Part shown: piece after piece, positions 24,815 to 34,231 of the stretch
Position numbering within the stretch: the stretch's first letter is position 1
Layout of the letters: each line of letters starts with the position of its first letter
NCBI RefSeq assembly: GCF_900198365.1
Contig: NZ_FZMS01000027.1
Coordinates: 1 to 47,682, forward strand
Direction of reading: 5' to 3'
DNA length: 47,682 bases
Source of the DNA: Helicobacter bilis
GTDB lineage: Bacteria > Campylobacterota > Campylobacteria > Campylobacterales > Helicobacteraceae
The notes under the pieces: generated by a model
Databases searched by the model: none
What the model was told of the DNA's origin: nothing
The model's input: only the letters and a program-made list of their open reading frames with translations
Program-made: the position numbers and the translations under genes

Positions 24815-27594
24815 GTTGTCTCCTTTTGCAAAGCTTCTTTATTGTTATTAGAATCTAGCCTAGATTCTGTATCGCAACCCACAACACACATGCTAATATA
24901 ATAACACCGCATACATCGTTGTGCCTCATTAATTGCCATTTCATTATCAAAGCCTAGATTTACTTCCTCAAAATTACCTGCCCTATATTCTGGCTGCAAT
25001 TTATCACTTACTGCCCGAGTGTTGCCTGATAAAAAGCCCTTAATCTCTCTATTCTTATCAAATACACCAATTTGCTTTAATAAATCCTCCATTCTCTCAT
25101 CATCATTAATAGCTACCTCGCCTGTTTGCAAGAAGTTTGCTACAACGCTTGCTACTCTCCTGCCCTGCCCTACTGCATTTACAATCGTTAAAGGACCACT
25201 TACGCAATCTCCTGCGGCAAAGATCCCCTTTTTTGTCGTTGAGAAACTTGCATCATCAACAGCAATTGTTTTCCATTTACTTATCTCCACACCAAAGCTA
25301 GAATCTAAAGGAAAATCCATCTCTTGACTAACCGCTGGGATTAAAATATCACACTCTAGCATAACTCCGCCATCTTCAATGAGTTTTAACTCGCCCTTTG
25401 AACTTGTATCACTTTTTATTAACTCATAGCGATTTATTTTCAAGGCTTTGATTCTAGAATCTTGTTCTATTATCTCATCTACTGCACTTAAAAACTGGAA
25501 TACAACACCCTCTTCACATGCCTCATGATACTCTTCTTTTGAAGTGTTTTTAATGATAGTCGCCTCATCTCTGCGATAAAGCATAATCACACTGGAAGCC
25601 CCAAGCCGCACACAACATCTCACAACATCCATAGAAGTGAAACCACCACCAACACATACCACTTTTTTACCTGCTAAGTTTGGTAACTCGCCGATATTAA
25701 ATTTTTGTGCTAGATTTACAGAATCCATAAATTTAATCGCTGGTAAGTATCCCTTTAAACTTGTATTTTCATTCTTACAGCCAAGCTTTTTACTCGCCCT
25801 TGTGCCAACAGCTATCACTAAAGCATCATGCTTAAATTCTAATTCACTAATATTTCTAGAATCTACTAAGAAATTTGTATGAAAAATAACACCTAAAGAC
25901 TTTAAAGATTCTATATCATGATTATATTCATTAATTGGCATACGATAGTTTGGCACACCTACTGCTACCTCACCACCTAAAACAGGCAAGGCTTCATACA
26001 CATCGACTTTAATACCCCTTAATGCCATATAATACGCACTGCTAAGCCCTGCTGGACCTGCCCCAATAACACCTACTGACTTATTAGCAAACTCTCTTTT
26101 TTCTATATTATTTGGGTGAGAATAGCCTTGCCATTTGCTTGTTTGCTTTTTGCTAAACTCAATATTTGCACCAATCCGCTTTAACTCCATAATGCTAATA
26201 GGATCATCTAAAATAGCCCTACGACACGCATTCTCACATGGATGCGGACATACACGACCACACACTTGAGCTAAGGGCATACTCCCCCTTGTGCTACTGA
26301 GTGAATCAAGATATCGCATATCTTTCACACCCTCAATATAGGCTGGAATATCCACACGCGATGGACACTCATCGGTGCATGGAGCAGTGATTTTTGATAT
26401 ATATTCTAGGTTATTTATCTTTGTTGTTATCGCACTTTTATATCGCTCTAAAGATTCAAAAGTGTTTTCAGTGGAATTGTCTCTAGTGAGATTGTAAGTT
26501 ACGGGCATAAGCGTGTGAGTTTTTATCTCTTGCGTTGTATTTTTAGCACTTTTGCGGGCATTCTCTGTGTCAGCTGTGTTGGCGTTTAGAATCTTGTCAT
26601 GTTGAGCCTTTGAAAAAGGCGAAACATCTTTGTTAGATTCTATGCTAGATATTTCGCTACGCTCAATATGACAATTTTTAGAATCTAGATTCTGCGTTGT
26701 CTCTTTGTTGCTTTTAGCGGATTTGCAAGTGTGGATTTGTTGCTTCGCAACTGCATCTACGCTCAAAGCTCGGTCATTACCGCTTAGGTAACTCCCTTCG
26801 CCTTTGCTTTGAAAACCGCTAAAATCACTCAAAGATACTTCCGCAGGGTTTTTATGGGTTTCTTTTATGGAATCTACATTCTCTCTTGCTATCTTTCTAG
26901 CAGATTCTATCATTATGCTTTCTAAATCTTCTTTTTCTTGTGTAGCCTTTATATTCTCTATTCTCTGCATAACATCATGGACTAAGGAAGCTGGGGTAAC
27001 TCCGCTTTCAATGCTTTGCTGGACTTTATCTACAAAATCTTTTGCGTCTTGCAGTTTCTTTGTGCTTTGTCTTAACTGCTCTGTTAAGTCATTTAGACTT
27101 TGTGCTTGTTTTTCTCTACTAGAATCTTTTTGTTTTGATAGAGGCAGGGCTTTTGCAAAGACTTCTGGTCTCTCTTTTAGTATTTGTAAAATAGGATTTG
27201 GTGTCGTTTTACCGACTTCACATTTTGAAGTAGCTTTCATTAACTCACATACTTCTTTTAGCTTCTCAATATCCTTTAATGCCTCACAATCACTTGCATA
27301 ATCATAATTTTGTAGCTTTTCTAAAAGCTCATAAAGCACTTTGCCACCATATTTACCCGGCGTGCATCTGCCACATGATTGTGCGTAGTTTTGATATTGC
27401 TTTGCATAGATTTTTAAGGTTTGTAAAATATCTAGGGAAGGATCAAAGATTACTATCCCATCCCAACCGACAAATGCTTTTATCTCTTTTTGTGTATTCT
27501 CAATAGGCTCTTTTGTAAAAAACTTTACTTGTGGTAAAACCTTAGGAAAATCGTTTAAGCTATATGGAATGTTTGGATTTGTTTTCTTTACCAT
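24811..27594 (-). CDS. NuoF-like N-domain fused to a GltD/NfnB-like flavoprotein
   Basis: It occupies the nuoF position. Residues 70-135 resemble the cluster-binding domain of NuoF (SCGRCTPGKYGG...TSKCEVG), but the third Cys of the usual CGxCTPC is Gly80; C74, C77 and C125 remain. Residues 150-395 are a helical, low-complexity linker containing two repeat insertions (251-295 and 308-340). Residues 400-870 form a full GltD-type module: cluster ligands C406, C410, C445, C449, C453, C457; FAD site VGVIGAGPAGLSSA (507-520); second Rossmann VCVGGGFTSMD (646-656); and GIFAAGDCVSGP. The end has CMRCYYISMCVVGC (C894, C897, C903, C907), another likely 4Fe-4S site. No NuoF flavin/NADH domain is visible. 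It probably oxidises NAD(P)H or a ferredoxin-type donor for complex I; direction and substrate are inferred. Confidence 0.85.
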   Translation of the reverse strand: MVKKTNPNIPYSLNDFPKVLPQVKFFTKEPIENTQKEIKAFVGWDGIVIFDPSLDILQTLKIYAKQYQNYAQSCGRCTPGKYGGKVLYELLEKLQNYDYASDCEALKDIEKLKEVCELMKATSKCEVGKTTPNPILQILKERPEVFAKALPLSKQKDSSREKQAQSLNDLTEQLRQSTKKLQDAKDFVDKVQQSIESGVTPASLVHDVMQRIENIKATQEKEDLESIMIESARKIARENVDSIKETHKNPAEVSLSDFSGFQSKGEGSYLSGNDRALSVDAVAKQQIHTCKSAKSNKETTQNLDSKNCHIERSEISSIESNKDVSPFSKAQHDKILNANTADTENARKSAKNTTQEIKTHTLMPVTYNLTRDNSTENTFESLERYKSAITTKINNLEYISKITAPCTDECPSRVDIPAYIEGVKDMRYLDSLSSTRGSMPLAQVCGRVCPHPCENACRRAILDDPISIMELKRIGANIEFSKKQTSKWQGYSHPNNIEKREFANKSVGVIGAGPAGLSSAYYMALRGIKVDVYEALPVLGGEVAVGVPNYRMPINEYNHDIESLKSLGVIFHTNFLVDSRNISELEFKHDALVIAVGTRASKKLGCKNENTSLKGYLPAIKFMDSVNLAQKFNIGELPNLAGKKVVCVGGGFTSMDVVRCCVRLGASSVIMLYRRDEATIIKNTSKEEYHEACEEGVVFQFLSAVDEIIEQDSRIKALKINRYELIKSDTSSKGELKLIEDGGVMLECDILIPAVSQEMDFPLDSSFGVEISKWKTIAVDDASFSTTKKGIFAAGDCVSGPLTIVNAVGQGRRVASVVANFLQTGEVAINDDERMEDLLKQIGVFDKNREIKGFLSGNTRAVSDKLQPEYRAGNFEEVNLGFDNEMAINEAQRCMRCYYISMCVVGCDTESRLDSNNNKEALQKETT
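26594..26674. repeat. CH-ERSE palindromic element, copy C (inside the NuoF-GltD gene)
   Basis: Two arms in inverted orientation: 26594-26629 (TTGTCATGTTGAGCC ... GGCGAAACATC) and 26648-26674 (GATATTTCGCTACGCTCAA then TATGACAA). The gene's strand reads CHIERSEIS from the right arm and DVSPFSKAQHDK from the left arm. This is the most complete copy and shows the palindromic layout. Confidence 0.8.
26710..26845 (-). repeat. 136-bp protein-coding repeat, copy 1
   Basis: It aligns end to end with 35486-35621 in the D-lactate dehydrogenase gene: same length, same strand, same reading phase. The best-conserved part encodes DAVAKQQIHTCKSAKS in both. The other end encodes AEVSLSDF here and AEGFCDDF there. 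The two host genes are otherwise unrelated, so this is an inserted element rather than shared ancestry. Confidence 0.9.
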
Positions 27595-27613
27595 TACGCA
27601 ACCCTTATATGTC

Positions 27614-27841
27614 CTATGCTTTTTTTACAACTATCGTCCAATCAACATGATTAAACTGCAAAGAGTTCATAAGCGTATGTCCCCTTTCTTTCACATAGTT
27701 TGCACTCTTTGCAACATTTTCATGCTCTCCCTTTTCAAAGAGAAAAATGCCGACTTCGCCACTCTCTAATTGCGTTTCAATCAACTCGCCCATTTTGTCG
27801 TAAAATTCACTTTTTAAATGCCGTAAATCAAATCGTTTCAT
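27614..27841 (-). CDS. Short NuoE-position subunit (HP1264-like)
   Basis: A 75-residue protein beginning MKRFDLRHLKSEFYDKMGEL and ending DWTIVVKKA. It lies between nuoD and the NuoF-GltD gene, where the 2Fe-2S subunit NuoE would be. It has no cysteine, so it cannot hold the N1a cluster. H. pylori HP1264 and Campylobacter Cj1575c are small proteins in the same operon position as I recall, and this appears to be their homologue. It probably acts as an adaptor for a non-NADH donor such as flavodoxin, or docks the unusual next subunit. Confidence 0.85.
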   Translation of the reverse strand: MKRFDLRHLKSEFYDKMGELIETQLESGEVGIFLFEKGEHENVAKSANYVKERGHTLMNSLQFNHVDWTIVVKKA

Positions 27842-27861
27842 GCCCTACCCTTTTAGAATCT

Positions 27862-29091
27862 CTATCTATCTATTTCGCCTAAGATAATATTACTATTACC
27901 TATAATCGTAATAACATCAGCTAAGTAATGTCCGGGCAGCATCGCCTCTAACACTTGTAAGTGATAAAAACTTGGGGCTTTTATCTTTACTCTGTGTGGA
28001 TATGGATTCCCTAAAGAGCTGATAAAAAAGCCTAATTCACCTTTTGGCGATTCAGTGGGAGCATAGACTTCACCCTTTGGTGGTCGCATACCTTGTGTTA
28101 CAAGCACAAAATGCCGCATTAAAGAATAGTTTTGTGTCATCACATCTTCTTTTGGTGCGGAGATATATTGCGGTGCGTGTGCCATAAGATTTGTATCTGT
28201 ATCTTTATAGAGTTTCATTGCTTGTCTAATAATAGAGCATGATTGAAACACTTCTTCAGTATAAAGCACATAACGACCATAACAATCACCGCTATTTGTA
28301 TAAGGCACACTAAAGTCTAACTCATCATAGATTTCATAAGGCTCTTCTTTTCTAATATCATAAGGGATACCAGACCCACGAAGCATAACACCACTAAGCC
28401 CATAATCTTGTGCCATCTCTTTGCTAATTTTACCCACACCCTCTAATCTCATACGCCAGATTCTATTCTTATCTAAAAGTCCTTTTATGAGATTGATTGT
28501 CTTTGTAACTTCATTTAAACAAGATTCTATATTTTCAAACCAATTATGCGGAATATCAAGCGGCACACCACCTATACGAATAGAATTATGCGTAAGTCTT
28601 GCCCCACAATAATCCTCTATCATGTCAAGCACATATTCCCTACCCTTAAATGCGTAAAGAAACACACTCATAGCACCAACATCAAGGGCATGTGTAGCTA
28701 TAAAAAGAAAATGTGAAATAATGCGATTAAGCTCTAAAATGATTGTGCGTATGACCTTAGCACGCCTTGGCACTTCCACACCTAAAAGCGTTTCTACACC
28801 ATAGGCAAAGGCGTGATTATTACTACTTGCAGCGGTATAATCCATTCTATCAGTTGTTGGCATAAACTCATTATAAATCATATTTTCTGCCAACTTTTCA
28901 ATCCCTCTATGCAAGTAGCCAATATCAGGATAAGCCTTTTTTACCATCTCCCCATCAAGCTCTAGAATCAGTCGTAATTGCCCATGTGCGCTTGGGTGCT
29001 GCGGACCGAGATTTACAACCATCTTGCCTTCATCTTGCTCAAATACTACATTTTCAAATTGCGTTTGTAGCTTATTAAAATATTGTGCCAT
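27862..29091 (-). CDS. nuoD: NADH-quinone oxidoreductase subunit D
   Basis: The 49-kDa subunit lining the quinone pocket. Marks are [65 protein letters not shown] and the C-terminal IILGEIDR. At 409 residues it is normal and is separate from NuoC. It is 8 bp downstream of nuoC. Confidence 0.97.
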   Translation of the reverse strand: MAQYFNKLQTQFENVVFEQDEGKMVVNLGPQHPSAHGQLRLILELDGEMVKKAYPDIGYLHRGIEKLAENMIYNEFMPTTDRMDYTAASSNNHAFAYGVETLLGVEVPRRAKVIRTIILELNRIISHFLFIATHALDVGAMSVFLYAFKGREYVLDMIEDYCGARLTHNSIRIGGVPLDIPHNWFENIESCLNEVTKTINLIKGLLDKNRIWRMRLEGVGKISKEMAQDYGLSGVMLRGSGIPYDIRKEEPYEIYDELDFSVPYTNSGDCYGRYVLYTEEVFQSCSIIRQAMKLYKDTDTNLMAHAPQYISAPKEDVMTQNYSLMRHFVLVTQGMRPPKGEVYAPTESPKGELGFFISSLGNPYPHRVKIKAPSFYHLQVLEAMLPGHYLADVITIIGNSNIILGEIDR

Positions 29092-29099
29092 ATCTACCC

Positions 29100-29906
29100 C
29101 TATACTCGTTTTTCACGCACTTTTGGTTGAGTGTTTGGAAACTTTTGTAAAATCGGTGGCTTATTTGTCTCTTGATAGCTTATCTCATGCACCACATCGC
29201 TTGGTGCTGCCCCCTTTGGCACTTCTTTACCTATGCGTGAGAAATTGATACTATCATTTCTATCAATCCTTGCACTATCTCTTTGCTCTGGTCCAACAAC
29301 ATCTCTATATTCTCTACCAAAAATCTTATCGACTTCATACCATGAGGCAAACTCATCGCCTTTTAATGGATAGGTTTTTAATAAAGGATTTCCTACCCAA
29401 TCAATAGGCATAAGGATTCGCTTCAAAAATGGGTGATTGAGAAACTTTATACCAAACATATCATAGCATTCTCTCTCACTCCAATTCGCACAAGCAAAAA
29501 CACCACTCACACTAGGCATAGCCTCATTTTCTTTTAAAGCACATTTTACACGCAATCTGCGGCGATCTTTATGTGATTTTTCATGTGAAGTAAGCTGATA
29601 GAAAAGCTCAAATGTCCCATCACTTGCGAGATTATCAATCGCACTCATTTCAGACATAATATTGTATTTCATAGATTTTAGAATCTCTAATGCCCTGCAA
29701 ACATCTTCTTTTGGGACATAAAATACTGCTTGATTAATTTCTACATAGCTATTTAATATACTGACTTCTTTTTGCAGGGATTCTAAAACTTCTTTAAAAT
29801 TTGAGTTTATAGTCTCTATTTTTGGGGTTGTTATAGGCTGATAGAATCTATCTGTATGATAGACTTTTTTTTGGACATCTTGTTTTTGTGCTTTTCTGCG
29901 TATCAT
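29100..29906 (-). CDS. nuoC: NADH-quinone oxidoreductase subunit C
   Basis: The 30-kDa subunit stabilising the Q-module. The family signature is [26 protein letters not shown] followed by [23 protein letters not shown]. There is an N-terminal basic extension ([14 protein letters not shown]) and a tail of about 70 residues after the conserved core. At 268 residues it is typical for Helicobacter. Confidence 0.95.
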   Translation of the reverse strand: MIRRKAQKQDVQKKVYHTDRFYQPITTPKIETINSNFKEVLESLQKEVSILNSYVEINQAVFYVPKEDVCRALEILKSMKYNIMSEMSAIDNLASDGTFELFYQLTSHEKSHKDRRRLRVKCALKENEAMPSVSGVFACANWSERECYDMFGIKFLNHPFLKRILMPIDWVGNPLLKTYPLKGDEFASWYEVDKIFGREYRDVVGPEQRDSARIDRNDSINFSRIGKEVPKGAAPSDVVHEISYQETNKPPILQKFPNTQPKVREKRV

Positions 29907-30215
29907 GTTTTATCCTTATCTTCCTTTATTCAAACTTTCCTAGTTTGAGTTTTTACTAGATTCTAAATCCTCTATAAAACAAAGTTTTATTTAACTGCTT
30001 GTAGAATCTAAACACCATATTAAAACTTGTAAATGCAATTTGTCTTATAAAATCTATACAATGCAAGGTTTTTCTATATTCATATAAAGGATATTTACAT
30101 AAACACGCTCTTTTTGCATTCCTATATGACATGTCCTGCATTCCAAATCCTTTTTAGATTCTCATTCCAATCTATACCTAATTCTTTGACTAGAATCTAC
30201 CTTATATAAACTTCT
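29907..30215 (-). other. 309-bp gap inside the nuo operon
   Basis: The only sizeable gap in an otherwise tightly packed operon. It contains TAGATTCTA-type motifs and one 61-codon minus-strand frame (29956-30141) preceded by AAAAAGGA, encoding a basic peptide rich in Tyr, Phe and Lys that matches nothing I recognise. There is no clear promoter or terminator. Confidence 0.5.
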
Positions 30216-30725
30216 CTACACAAGCCTTTTTGGTGCTTCAGTTTTAATCGCCTTTTCAGAGCGAATCTTTTGCTGCAATACCATCATAGCATACTGCAGC
30301 GTCTCTGGTCTAGGCGCACAACCGGGCAGATAAATATCCACAGGGATAATCCTATCAACACCCTGCACTGTAGCATAGGTGTTAAACATACCACCGGTAT
30401 TTGCACAGCTTCCCATAGACACAACCCATTTTGGTTCAGGCATTTGGTCATACAATCTTCTTGTAAATTCTGCGTGTTTCTTAGTTAGTGTCCCTGCGAT
30501 AATCATAACATCACTTTGTCTAGGACTAGCACGGAAAATGATCCCAAATCTATCGAAATCAAACCTTGAACCACCCGTTGCCATCATCTCAATAGCACAA
30601 CATGCAAGCCCATAAGTAAGGGGCCAAAGAGAGTTACTTCGCCCCCAGTTTAGAATCTTATCCACACTTCCAAGTGCAACAGGCATACCCCTTGGGCTAA
30701 GCTCACCTACCTCATGTGTTGCCAT
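30216..30725 (-). CDS. nuoB: NADH-quinone oxidoreductase subunit B
   Basis: It carries the terminal cluster N2 that reduces quinone. Ligands are the tandem cysteines in [19 protein letters not shown] and PGCAPRPE. The start is placed at 30725 (169 residues), with AAGGGGGG upstream. A longer frame from 30746 would add seven residues. The gene overlaps nuoA by 19 bp. Confidence 0.95.
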   Translation of the reverse strand: MATHEVGELSPRGMPVALGSVDKILNWGRSNSLWPLTYGLACCAIEMMATGGSRFDFDRFGIIFRASPRQSDVMIIAGTLTKKHAEFTRRLYDQMPEPKWVVSMGSCANTGGMFNTYATVQGVDRIIPVDIYLPGCAPRPETLQYAMMVLQQKIRSEKAIKTEAPKRLV

Positions 30726-31105
30726 GACAATGCCCCCCTTTTCCACGCAAACAAAAAGCCAACTACAAGTAAGCCAATAAATGCAAGCATTTCAATAAAT
30801 CCTAACATTCCAAGATTACGATACTCTAACGCCCATGGAATCATAAAAATAACCTCTACATCAAAAAGCACAAATAGCACAGCTATAATGTAGAATTGGT
30901 GTGAGATTTTATTTTCTTGCTTGATAGGGATAGGTCCGCATTCATAGGGTGCTGTTTTAAGTTTATCGCCCTTTTTCTGTGCTATCTTTCTTGATACAAG
31001 TCTTTGTAAAAAGAAAGTTGCTTGAAAGGCAACAAGCGTTAAAACAAACATAACAAATGCACCAAAATATGGGTGTGCCAACATAGGCTCTAGTGTTTTG
31101 GGCAT
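30707..31105 (-). CDS. nuoA: NADH-quinone oxidoreductase subunit A
   Basis: A three-helix subunit. The [10 protein letters not shown] loop holds the Cys of the conserved ND3 loop that senses the active/deactive state, and [13 protein letters not shown] is the conserved second helix. At 132 residues it is normal. It is the first gene of the operon; AAGGAAG sits 4-5 bp before the ATG. Confidence 0.96.
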   Translation of the reverse strand: MPKTLEPMLAHPYFGAFVMFVLTLVAFQATFFLQRLVSRKIAQKKGDKLKTAPYECGPIPIKQENKISHQFYIIAVLFVLFDVEVIFMIPWALEYRNLGMLGFIEMLAFIGLLVVGFLFAWKRGALSWQHMR

Positions 31106-31496
31106 ATTCTTCCTTCACTTTCAATTTTGTACGTAATTCTAATTTCAAATTAATAAAAAATAATTTAAACTTAATTTCAATGCGTCATTTTATTGCTATG
31201 TAAGTTACAAAATGTTACTAAAAGATTTTATCTATACATATATCCACTTATTATATATTCTGTTATTTTATATACATAAAATTATATATTAAATAATTTT
31301 AAGATTATTTTCATAGACTTAAATATGCTTTATTAATCTAAACCCACTAAGGCATATTTAATATAGAATCTAGCTTTAATCTTTTTAGAAACTATTATGC
31401 TGCTTAAACTCTTAAGCCTTCCTAAATTTGTAGGACTTTATGTTATAATACTAAGCATTTGGGATTCTAATTTATTCACAACTACTAAGGATTATA
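31106..31496. other. 391-bp divergent promoter region, nuoA / fcl
   Basis: Extremely AT-rich and without a gene. It should hold the nuo promoter on the minus strand and the fcl promoter on the plus strand. TATAAT at 31444-31449 serves fcl. No single convincing -10 was picked for nuoA among the many AT-rich hexamers. Confidence 0.6.
31444..31449 (+). promoter_or_regulatory. -10 box of the fcl-rarA promoter
   Basis: TATAAT in TATGTTATAATAC, about 50 bp before the ATG. AAGGA at 31487-31491 is the ribosome-binding site. Confidence 0.5.
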
Positions 31497-32573
31497 ATGA
31501 CTACAAAAACTACTATGACAAAAGATTCAAAAATCTTTGTTGCTGGGCATAATGGGCTTGTTGGTAGCTCGATTGTAGCAAGTCTTAAAGAGCAAGGATT
31601 TCATAACATTATATGTCGCACTAGATCTGAACTCAACCTATTAGATTCTGTGGCAGTGGAGAATTTCTTTGCTACACAAAACATAGAGTTTGTATTTTTA
31701 GCGGCGGCTAAAGTTGGCGGGATTTTAGCGAATAATACTTATCGTGCGGACTTTATTTATGAAAACCTTGCTATACAAAATCATATCATCTTTAACGCAT
31801 ACAAATTCAATGTAAAAAAGCTTTTATTTTTGGGTAGCTCATGTATCTATCCAAAAAACTCACCTCAACCTATGAGAGAAGACCACTTGCTTACAGGGGA
31901 GTTGGAATATACAAATGAGCCCTATGCTATCGCAAAGATCGCAGGATTTAATATGTGTGAGAGTTTTAACCTGCAATATGGAACGAATTTTCTTGTGATT
32001 GCCCCGACAAATTTATATGGAAATAATGATAATTTTAATCTTTTAAACTCTCATGTATTACCCGCTTTAATCCGCAAATTCCACCTTGCAAAGCTATTAA
32101 GAGAGAATAAAAAAGAATTAATATATAAGAATCTTATGCAAGATTGTGCTAAAAGCGAGAGTGAATGCGAAGCCCTTTTAAAACAACTTTTAATCAGTAA
32201 GGATTCTGTTGGGATATGGGGTAGTGGGAAGCCTAGAAGAGAGTTTCTACACAGCAAGGACATGGCAGATGCGAGTGTGTATATCATGCAAAATGTTGAT
32301 TTCTCTGATTTAGCAAAAGGTGAAAATGTGCGTAATACACATATTAATGTGGGTTATGGAAGCGATATCAGCATAAAAGAGCTTGCCAATCTTGTAAAAG
32401 ATATTATAGGATATGGTGGCAAGATTGTCTTTGATACGACTAAGCCTGATGGCACATTTCAAAAGCTTATGGATTCAAGCAAACTAAACTCACTTGGCTT
32501 TACGCCCAAAATCTCACTAGAAGAAGGCATCACAAGCGTCTATCAACACTATTTACAAAAATATAATGGATAA
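31497..32573 (+). CDS. fcl: GDP-L-fucose synthase
   Basis: An extended short-chain dehydrogenase converting GDP-4-keto-6-deoxymannose to GDP-L-fucose for LPS O-antigen or capsule. The NADP site is VAGHNGLVGSS (GxxGxxG at 17-23). Family motifs are AAAKVGGI, LFLGSSCIYPK, the catalytic YAIAKIAG (YxxxK), SGKPRREFLHSKDMADA and KPDGTFQKLMDSSKL. At 358 residues it exceeds the E. coli form because of an insertion of about 40 residues before the DSVGIWGSG strand, rich in Lys/Glu and containing two Cys. No GDP-mannose dehydratase is adjacent. It ends two bases before rarA. Confidence 0.93.
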   Translation: MTTKTTMTKDSKIFVAGHNGLVGSSIVASLKEQGFHNIICRTRSELNLLDSVAVENFFATQNIEFVFLAAAKVGGILANNTYRADFIYENLAIQNHIIFNAYKFNVKKLLFLGSSCIYPKNSPQPMREDHLLTGELEYTNEPYAIAKIAGFNMCESFNLQYGTNFLVIAPTNLYGNNDNFNLLNSHVLPALIRKFHLAKLLRENKKELIYKNLMQDCAKSESECEALLKQLLISKDSVGIWGSGKPRREFLHSKDMADASVYIMQNVDFSDLAKGENVRNTHINVGYGSDISIKELANLVKDIIGYGGKIVFDTTKPDGTFQKLMDSSKLNSLGFTPKISLEEGITSVYQHYLQKYNG

Positions 32574-32575
32574 TC

Positions 32576-33766
32576 ATGCGAAATCTAGCCTATAAATTTC
32601 GCCCCACAACACTTGAAAACTTCATAGGACAAAAGCATTTATTAGCACAAGATGCACCGCTAAGAATAATCATCGAGAAAAACATACAAGATTCTAATAT
32701 GCTACCAAATCTTTTGTTTTTTGGACCACCGGGCAGTGGCAAAACAAGCCTAGCCCACATCATCGCAACACTTAGCAAAAAAACCTTTTTATCCTTTAAT
32801 GCAACAAATTTTAAGCTAGATTCCCTAAAAAAAGAATTAAGCTTGTATGAACACACAATGAATAAGCCGCTTTTATTTATCGATGAAGTCCATAGGCTAA
32901 ACATAGCACAACAAGAGTTTTTACTCCCTATTTTAGAGAAAGGACAAGTAGCATTCATTGGGGCTAGCACAGAGAATCCTTTCTTTACCCTAAGCCCAGC
33001 CTTAAGAAGCAGATCCTTTCTCTTTGAGCTAAAAGCATTGCAAACACAAGATTTTGAAGAGCTTTATAACAGAGTATTAAAAGCCTATCCATCAAAGCAT
33101 AGCTTTGATTCCATAAAGTCATGGCTTTTAAGCCATCACAATGGCGATTGTCGTGCGTTTTTGAATCTACTTGATATTGCCCTTGATATAGATTCTAAGC
33201 AGGAAGTAAGTGTATCCATGCTTCAATCTCTAGTCCAAAACGCACAGGGCGTAAAGTCGCAAAGCACGCATTATGACTACATATCAGCCCTTATTAAATC
33301 CATACGAGGCAGCGATGAAAATGCAGCATTATATTATCTCGCATGCCTCATACAAGCAGGGGAAAACCCAGAGTTTATAGCACGCAGATTAGTTATTCTA
33401 GCAAGTGAAGACATAGGCAATGCAAACCCAAATGCACTAAATCTAAGCGTAAGCACAATGCAAGCAGTAAGTAAAATCGGCTATCCAGAAGCAAGGATCA
33501 TTCTCTCTCAATGCGTGATTTATCTAGCATGCTCTCCAAAAAGTAACACCGCATACACAGCGATAAATCACGCCCTAGAAGATACAAAAATCCGCTTAGA
33601 ATCTGTACCAAGCTATCTAAAGACAGACGCAAAAGGCTATAAATATCCACATAACTTTGGTGGCTTTGTAAAACAAATCTATCATCATGGAAAAAAGTAT
33701 GTATTCCTTAAAAACATCGGCTTTGAAAAAACCTTACAAGAATGGATAATGAAAATAAGAAAATAA
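32576..33766 (+). CDS. rarA: RarA/MgsA, replication-associated recombination ATPase
   Basis: A clamp-loader-like AAA+ ATPase acting at stalled forks. Walker A is GPPGSGKT (50-57); Walker B is LLFIDEVHRL (99-108); sensor-1 lies in GASTENPFFTLSPALRSR. The C-terminal tetramerisation part has ARRLVILASEDIGNANP and ends GFVKQIYHHGKKYVFLKN. At 396 residues it is normal for Helicobacter. The last 127 coding bases recur in diverged form at 39394-39520, so this 3' end appears to be a recombination boundary. Confidence 0.95.
   Translation: MRNLAYKFRPTTLENFIGQKHLLAQDAPLRIIIEKNIQDSNMLPNLLFFGPPGSGKTSLAHIIATLSKKTFLSFNATNFKLDSLKKELSLYEHTMNKPLLFIDEVHRLNIAQQEFLLPILEKGQVAFIGASTENPFFTLSPALRSRSFLFELKALQTQDFEELYNRVLKAYPSKHSFDSIKSWLLSHHNGDCRAFLNLLDIALDIDSKQEVSVSMLQSLVQNAQGVKSQSTHYDYISALIKSIRGSDENAALYYLACLIQAGENPEFIARRLVILASEDIGNANPNALNLSVSTMQAVSKIGYPEARIILSQCVIYLACSPKSNTAYTAINHALEDTKIRLESVPSYLKTDAKGYKYPHNFGGFVKQIYHHGKKYVFLKNIGFEKTLQEWIMKIRK
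33637..33763 (+). repeat. rarA 3' end, left copy of a direct repeat
   Basis: It aligns without gaps to 39394-39520 (constant offset 5757). It encodes YKYPHNFGGFVKQIYHHGKK and the following residues of the intact RarA. The two copies bracket the dld / BspA-like gene pair. Confidence 0.9.
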
Positions 33767-34231
33767 TTATTTAGTGAAAACAACATAATTTAGTTTTAAC
33801 TTTCAAACCATAAGTTTTAATTCATCATTTTTTGCAACATTGTTGTTTTTTAATCATCTAATAGTGATTATATTATAAATGAGCTAAACGATATAAATAT
33901 TGACTTGCAATTAAGCACAAAGCCATAAATTTGTTAAATAAAATATCGCAGAGAAACAATATATTGCATAATACTTGGTCGCATATTAAGGCATTAAAAT
34001 AATTTAGCATAACAAAAATATGAAAATTATTTTAAAAACAAGTGTTTATTATGCGATATCATAGTTCATAAGTTACAAAGAATATATATCATTATAATTT
34101 CACTCCCCTATCTAATTAAAGCTTATAACTATATATTGTTATAAAGAGTATAAACACTTTATGATTAAAAATCTTGTTATTTTATTTGATAATAAAACTT
34201 TTAAGTATTGAGAATATTTCAACTTTATGCT
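33767..34231. other. 465-bp AT-rich gap between convergent rarA and dld
   Basis: No gene. GCAACATTGTTG followed by TTTTTT (33834-33851) could be a weak terminator for rarA. The rest is AT-rich sequence without recognisable motifs. Confidence 0.5.
33834..33851 (+). terminator. Possible rarA terminator
   Basis: CAAC-ATT-GTTG followed directly by six T. The stem is short (4-5 bp), so efficiency would be low. A related CAACA..TGTTG hairpin follows kdsB. Confidence 0.35.

Noticed and set aside
26710-26845. Shared 45-residue segment as a genuine conserved redox domain
   Set aside because: The host proteins are unrelated, the segment sits in linkers, and DNA identity is high in a short exact block, which fits an inserted element better.
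24503-27506. Several plus-strand open frames of 60-144 codons opposite the nuo genes
   Set aside because: They overlap well-supported minus-strand genes, lack ribosome-binding sites and have shadow-like composition.
29956-30141. 61-codon minus-strand frame in the nuoB-nuoC gap as a gene
   Set aside because: It has a fair AAGGA but no recognisable family, and its composition suggests translated AT-rich non-coding DNA. Kept only as part of the gap description.
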